DNA from: Fibrobacteria bacterium GUT77
GTDB taxonomy: Bacteria; Fibrobacterota; Chitinivibrionia; Chitinivibrionales; Chitinispirillaceae
Length of the DNA: 8,950 nt
Reading direction: 5' to 3'
Assembly (NCBI GenBank): GCA_001462255.1
Contig: LIUJ01000261.1
Span: 313 to 9,262, forward strand
The position numbers and the translations under genes were made by a program. Each line of letters begins with the position of its first letter. Within the stretch, counting starts at the first letter, position 1. A model generated the notes under the pieces. It saw only the letters and a list, made by a program, of their open reading frames with translations, was not told where the DNA came from and did not search any database. Of the stretch, positions 6,422-8,950 are shown piece by piece.

Positions 6422-7522
6422 ATGACGACAAAAACAACGACTATAGGCATTCTCGGCGCCGGGCAACTCGCCCGTATGCTCGCTCTTGCGGGGTTACCTT
6501 TAGGATTACGCTTCGTGGTTTTAGACCCCGCTCCCGACGCCTGCGCCGCCGTAGTGTCCACACACGTTGTTGGGGGATACGGCGACCGCGAGACCCTCTC
6601 GCGGTTCGCGGGTATGGTCGACGTTGTCACCTACGAGTTCGAGAATGTTCCGGCCGAAAGCGTGAATTACTTGGCGGAGAGGGTGCCCGTCTATCCCTCC
6701 CCGCGGGCGCTCGCCGCGTCGCGGGACAGGTTCGCGGAGAAGAGCCTTTTTGTTGAGCTTGGCATTCCCACGCCTAAATTCATCGCGGTTGACGGTCTCG
6801 ACGGGTTGAGGGCGGCGGTGTCGGAGATTGGGTTGCCGGCGGTGCTCAAGACGCGTACTTTAGGGTACGACGGGAAGGGGCAGTCGGTCATTAAACGCGA
6901 TGACGATATTGAGGGGGCGTGGGCGCGGGCGGGCGGCGCGCCGTGTGTTCTTGAGACTTTTGTCCCATTTACGAGGGAGATAAGCGTTGTGGTCGTAAGG
7001 GGGCGCGGGGGGGAGACGCGTTTTTACCCTATCGGCGAGAACACGCACTCCGGCGGCATACTTCGCCATACGGTTTGTTGTTTGGACGACCCGGCGCAGT
7101 CCGCGGCGGAGGGGTTGGCAAGCCGGTTGTTGGAACACTTTGGATACGTGGGTGTTTTGGCGTTGGAGCTGTTTGAGGTAGACGGCAAGCTGATGGCGAA
7201 CGAGATGGCGCCGCGAGTGCACAATACGGGGCACTGGTCGATAGAGGGGGCGCAAACGAGCCAGTTTGAAAACCACGTGCGCGCCGTGGCGGGGTTGCCG
7301 TTGGGCGGTACGGGGGCGGTGTGCCGTAGCGCGATGGTGAATTTTATAGGTACGATACCGGACGCCGCGGAGGTGCTAAGCGTGGACGGGGCGCACCTGC
7401 ACGACTACGGGAAGGCGCCGAGGCCGGGGAGGAAGCTGGGTCACGCCACGGTTTGCGGAGATAGCGAAGGGGCGGTTGAAGCCGGATTGAATGAGTTGTT
7501 GAGGTTAACGAGGAATTGCTGA
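6422..7522 (+). CDS. purK: N5-carboxyaminoimidazole ribonucleotide synthase PurK
   Basis: PurK is an ATP-grasp enzyme that carboxylates AIR to N5-CAIR using ATP and bicarbonate, supplying PurE. It is 366 aa, close to the usual length. Motifs in order are the N-terminal dinucleotide-like loop GILGAGQLARM (9-19), YEFENVP (71-77), the ATP-grasp lysines and glycine loop in LKTRTLGYDGKGQ (142-154), IGENTHSGGILRH (204-216), the metal/substrate segment NEMAPRVHNTGHWSIEGAQT (260-279), VNFIG (306-310) and the C-terminal HDYGKAPRPGRKLGHAT (327-343). The ATG at 6422 has TTAGGA about six bases upstream. The stop is one base before the recG start. No sign of truncation. Confidence 0.97.
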   Translation: MTTKTTTIGILGAGQLARMLALAGLPLGLRFVVLDPAPDACAAVVSTHVVGGYGDRETLSRFAGMVDVVTYEFENVPAESVNYLAERVPVYPSPRALAASRDRFAEKSLFVELGIPTPKFIAVDGLDGLRAAVSEIGLPAVLKTRTLGYDGKGQSVIKRDDDIEGAWARAGGAPCVLETFVPFTREISVVVVRGRGGETRFYPIGENTHSGGILRHTVCCLDDPAQSAAEGLASRLLEHFGYVGVLALELFEVDGKLMANEMAPRVHNTGHWSIEGAQTSQFENHVRAVAGLPLGGTGAVCRSAMVNFIGTIPDAAEVLSVDGAHLHDYGKAPRPGRKLGHATVCGDSEGAVEAGLNELLRLTRNC

Positions 7523-7523
7523 A

Positions 7524-8950
7524 ATGGCAAATAAAAGCGGTATGGCCCCGTCGCAGTTGGACTTCTTATCCCCCCTAAGCGGTATCCCCAAATTAGGTCC
7601 AAAGCGAGTAGCGGCGTTAGGGGAGGCGGGAATTAAAACCGTAGGCGACCTACTGCGCTATTACCCGAATAAGTATATAGATAGGTCTAACGTAGTCAAT
7701 ATCAGGGACATTGGTAACGGCATTGATAACATAACCGGATTGCTTCGCTTCGCTCGCAACTTGTTTATCTCGGCGAAAGCCAATGACCGTAATTACGAGG
7801 AGCGAGGCGACGAAGCAACTTGTTTATCTCGCCGTAAGGCAATCCAGACTGTTAATTGCAATACTAATAGTATCAATAGCAATAATAAGAGAGACATCAT
7901 CCATAAAGACATCAACACCGATAAAAACAGAATAATAACCGTAATAGGTACCGTAAACTCCGCCCGCCAAAGTTTTTACGGCCGCCCCAATTTCCGTGTT
8001 ACCCTACGAGACGACGGCGGCGATACGCTCGACGCCTTGTGGTACATTCGCGGTATGAAGATAGCCGTCGGCGAGAGGCTTATGCTTACCGGCGGCGTTA
8101 CGGTGAACAAGGGCGGACGGGCGGTTATGATACACCCCGTTCTCGAAAAGTTAGTCGACGGCGTTACGGTTAGGCCGATACTCGCCGTTTACGCCATACG
8201 TGAGCCGATGCGGGAGGCCGGTGTTAACCAAAAGCTCTTGCGTTACGCCATAGAGTGGGTCATAGGCAAGATAAACGTCGACGCTTACCCGCGAGTCTTG
8301 CCCGATGTTATAGAAAAAGACAAAAAATTTCCGCCGCTGCGCGACTGTTTGCGTCAGGTGCATTTGCCGGACGATCTCGCCGGGATTGACGCGTATAAGG
8401 CGCGGCTGAAGTACGAGGAGCTGTATCGGGTTGCGTTGGACTTGCGTTGGAGCCGGCGTAAGTTCGCGTTGCCTGGGTACTCCATGTCGCCGGGCGACCT
8501 TGCGGACAAGCTACGCGCGGCGTTGCCGTTTACGCTTACGGAATCGCAGGAGGCGGCGGTGCGGGTGTTGCACGGCGACGCGGCGCGGTCTACCCGAATG
8601 CACCGCCTGTTGCAGGGCGACGTGGGGTCGGGCAAGACGATTACGGCGCTCTTCGCGGCGTTGCCGGCGCTAAACGCCGGGCGGCAGGTGGCGTGGATGG
8701 CGCCCACGGAGATTTTGGCGAGGCAGACAAAGTACGCGGCGGAGAAGTATTTGGGCGCTTTGGGGATTCGCGTTGAGTACGTGGGCGCGGGCGACGGGGC
8801 CGAGAAGCGGCGGGCGCTTTGCGATTTGGCGTCGGGGGCGTTGCGCTTCGCCGTGGGCACGCACGCGCTGTTCATGCCCTCCGTTAAGTTTCGCAATTTA
8901 GGAATAATAATAATAGACGAGCAACATAAATTTGGGGCGGCGCAGCGGTT
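7524..8950 (+). CDS. recG: ATP-dependent DNA helicase RecG with an in-frame insertion (partial)
   Basis: RecG is a branch-migration helicase that remodels stalled replication forks. The frame is open for 475 codons to the window edge, so the second helicase domain is missing. The N-terminus has LSGIPKLGPKRVAALGEAGI (18-37), a helix-hairpin-helix-like segment, then RYYPNKYIDRS (45-55). The OB-fold wedge resumes at ITVIGTV (138-144). The helicase domain shows the Q-like region FTLTESQ (336-342), Walker A GDVGSGKT (365-372), APTEILARQ (393-401), GTHALF (445-450) and the DEQH box IIDEQHKFG (463-471). Residues 72-139 are extra relative to E. coli RecG; they come from a repeat-bearing 204-base insertion. 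The rest aligns normally. The ATG is one base after the purK stop, with an AGGA about ten bases upstream inside purK. The frame is intact, so the protein is probably still made. Confidence 0.96.
   Translation, partial: MANKSGMAPSQLDFLSPLSGIPKLGPKRVAALGEAGIKTVGDLLRYYPNKYIDRSNVVNIRDIGNGIDNITGLLRFARNLFISAKANDRNYEERGDEATCLSRRKAIQTVNCNTNSINSNNKRDIIHKDINTDKNRIITVIGTVNSARQSFYGRPNFRVTLRDDGGDTLDALWYIRGMKIAVGERLMLTGGVTVNKGGRAVMIHPVLEKLVDGVTVRPILAVYAIREPMREAGVNQKLLRYAIEWVIGKINVDAYPRVLPDVIEKDKKFPPLRDCLRQVHLPDDLAGIDAYKARLKYEELYRVALDLRWSRRKFALPGYSMSPGDLADKLRAALPFTLTESQEAAVRVLHGDAARSTRMHRLLQGDVGSGKTITALFAALPALNAGRQVAWMAPTEILARQTKYAAEKYLGALGIRVEYVGAGDGAEKRRALCDLASGALRFAVGTHALFMPSVKFRNLGIIIIDEQHKFGAAQR
7731..7737 (+). 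repeat. Left copy of the 7-base direct repeat flanking the recG insertion
   Basis: ATAACCG here recurs exactly at 7935-7941, 204 bases downstream and in the same codon phase (ATA ACC G). It may be the target-site duplication of the insertion. Seven bases alone could match by chance; the restored RecG sequence on removal is what gives it weight. Confidence 0.5.
7756..7784 (+). repeat. 29-base direct repeat, copy 1, with GGC-GAAA-GCC hairpin
   Basis: This copy starts GCAACTTGTTTATCTCG and matches the copy at 7815-7843 in 26 of 29 positions. It ends in a hairpin: stem GGC 7772-7774 with GCC 7779-7781, loop GAAA 7775-7778, a GNRA tetraloop. Read in recG frame it encodes RNLFISAKAN. Confidence 0.75.
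7815..7843 (+). repeat. 29-base direct repeat, copy 2, with GCC-GTAA-GGC hairpin
   Basis: This is the second copy, offset by 59 bases, so it is read in a different frame from copy 1 (EATCLSRRKAI). The hairpin is GCC 7831-7833 with GGC 7838-7840 and loop GTAA 7834-7837, again a GNRA tetraloop. The differences from copy 1 are one compensated base pair and one loop base. Confidence 0.75.
7935..7941 (+). repeat. Right copy of the 7-base direct repeat flanking the recG insertion
   Basis: ATAACCG, identical to 7731-7737. The RecG sequence resumes with VIGTV immediately after ATA ACC. Together the two copies bound a 204-base unit. Confidence 0.5.

Larger units (their letters stand above)
7737..7845. 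repeat. Palindromic repeat element (RPE/MITE-like) inside recG
   Basis: The element starts GGATTGC (7737-7743) and ends GCAATCC (7839-7845), a perfect 7-base terminal inverted repeat. Internally, TTGCTTCGCTTCGCTC (7741-7755 region) is the inverted counterpart of GAGCGAGGCGACGAAGCAA (7800-7818), with 8 perfect bases (TTGCTTCG/CGAAGCAA) and then further matching after a 4-base gap. The motif GCGACGAAGCAA next to GAGGAGCG resembles small palindromic repeats seen in several bacterial genomes. No other copy occurs in this window. Whether it is repeated in the genome is not visible. Confidence 0.65.
7737..7940 (+). mobile_element. In-frame 204-base insertion in recG
   Basis: This stretch encodes 68 residues (72-139) that interrupt RecG between the segment IRDIGNGIDNIT and VIGTVNSARQSF. 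Deleting it joins these into IDNITVIGTV, which matches the spacing of the E. coli segment between RYEDR and VEGEV to within one residue. The insertion has two parts: a GC-rich palindromic element of 109 bases (7737-7845) and an AT-rich tail of 95 bases (7846-7940) coding for an Asn-rich stretch. Neither length is a multiple of three, but their sum is. It encodes no recognisable transposase or domain, so if mobile it would depend on functions elsewhere. Confidence 0.65.

Noticed and set aside
7756..7843. CRISPR-like direct repeats
   Set aside because: There are only two copies separated by 30 bases, the spacer is itself part of an inverted repeat, and no cas genes are nearby.
7737..7940. Possible frameshift or pseudogene in recG
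   Set aside because: The frame was translated codon by codon from 7524 to 8950 with no stop and all helicase motifs in one frame, so the odd stretch is an in-frame insertion.

Overview
The window is a gene-dense piece of a bacterial chromosome. By eye it is GC-rich, with 60-base lines in the genes often near 60% GC. The genes form two divergent groups around one 109-base intergenic region (2363-2471). The primary-type sigma factor carries about 135 residues between regions 1.2 and 2.1, which Firmicutes sigma-A proteins lack. A FloA-type flotillin, an EIIA-Ntr-like PTS protein, a class I PurE and a separate PurK are also present. This fits a Gram-negative-type lineage such as the PVC group or a similar uncultured clade, but the phylum cannot be fixed from the sequence alone.

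Minus strand, transcribed leftwards from about 2417 to 1: a PTS EIIA domain protein, an MNT-type nucleotidyltransferase, a HEPN-domain protein, the flotillin FloA, and a small one-helix membrane protein cut by the window edge. Gaps are 8, -8, 34 and 24 bases, so this looks like one operon. The HEPN gene is strikingly AT-rich compared with all its neighbours.

Plus strand, transcribed rightwards from about 2469: dnaG (primase), a rpoD/sigA-type sigma factor, purE, purK and recG (cut by the right edge). Gaps are -4, 42, 63 and 1 bases with no visible terminator. This is the classical macromolecular-synthesis pair dnaG-rpoD, extended by two purine genes and a repair helicase. dnaG appears to be read from a leaderless or nearly leaderless transcript.

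The most interesting signal lies inside recG. A 204-base in-frame insertion (7737-7940, 68 codons) sits exactly before the OB-fold strand of the wedge domain. It is flanked by a 7-base direct repeat, and its precise removal restores a normal RecG sequence. Its first 109 bases are a palindromic element with GGATTGC/GCAATCC ends, built like the repeats known to invade Rickettsia genes. It contains two 29-base direct repeats whose only three differences all preserve a short hairpin with a GNRA tetraloop. Second-rank observations are unusual residues at promoter-reading positions of the sigma factor and the composition break inside the MNT/HEPN module.
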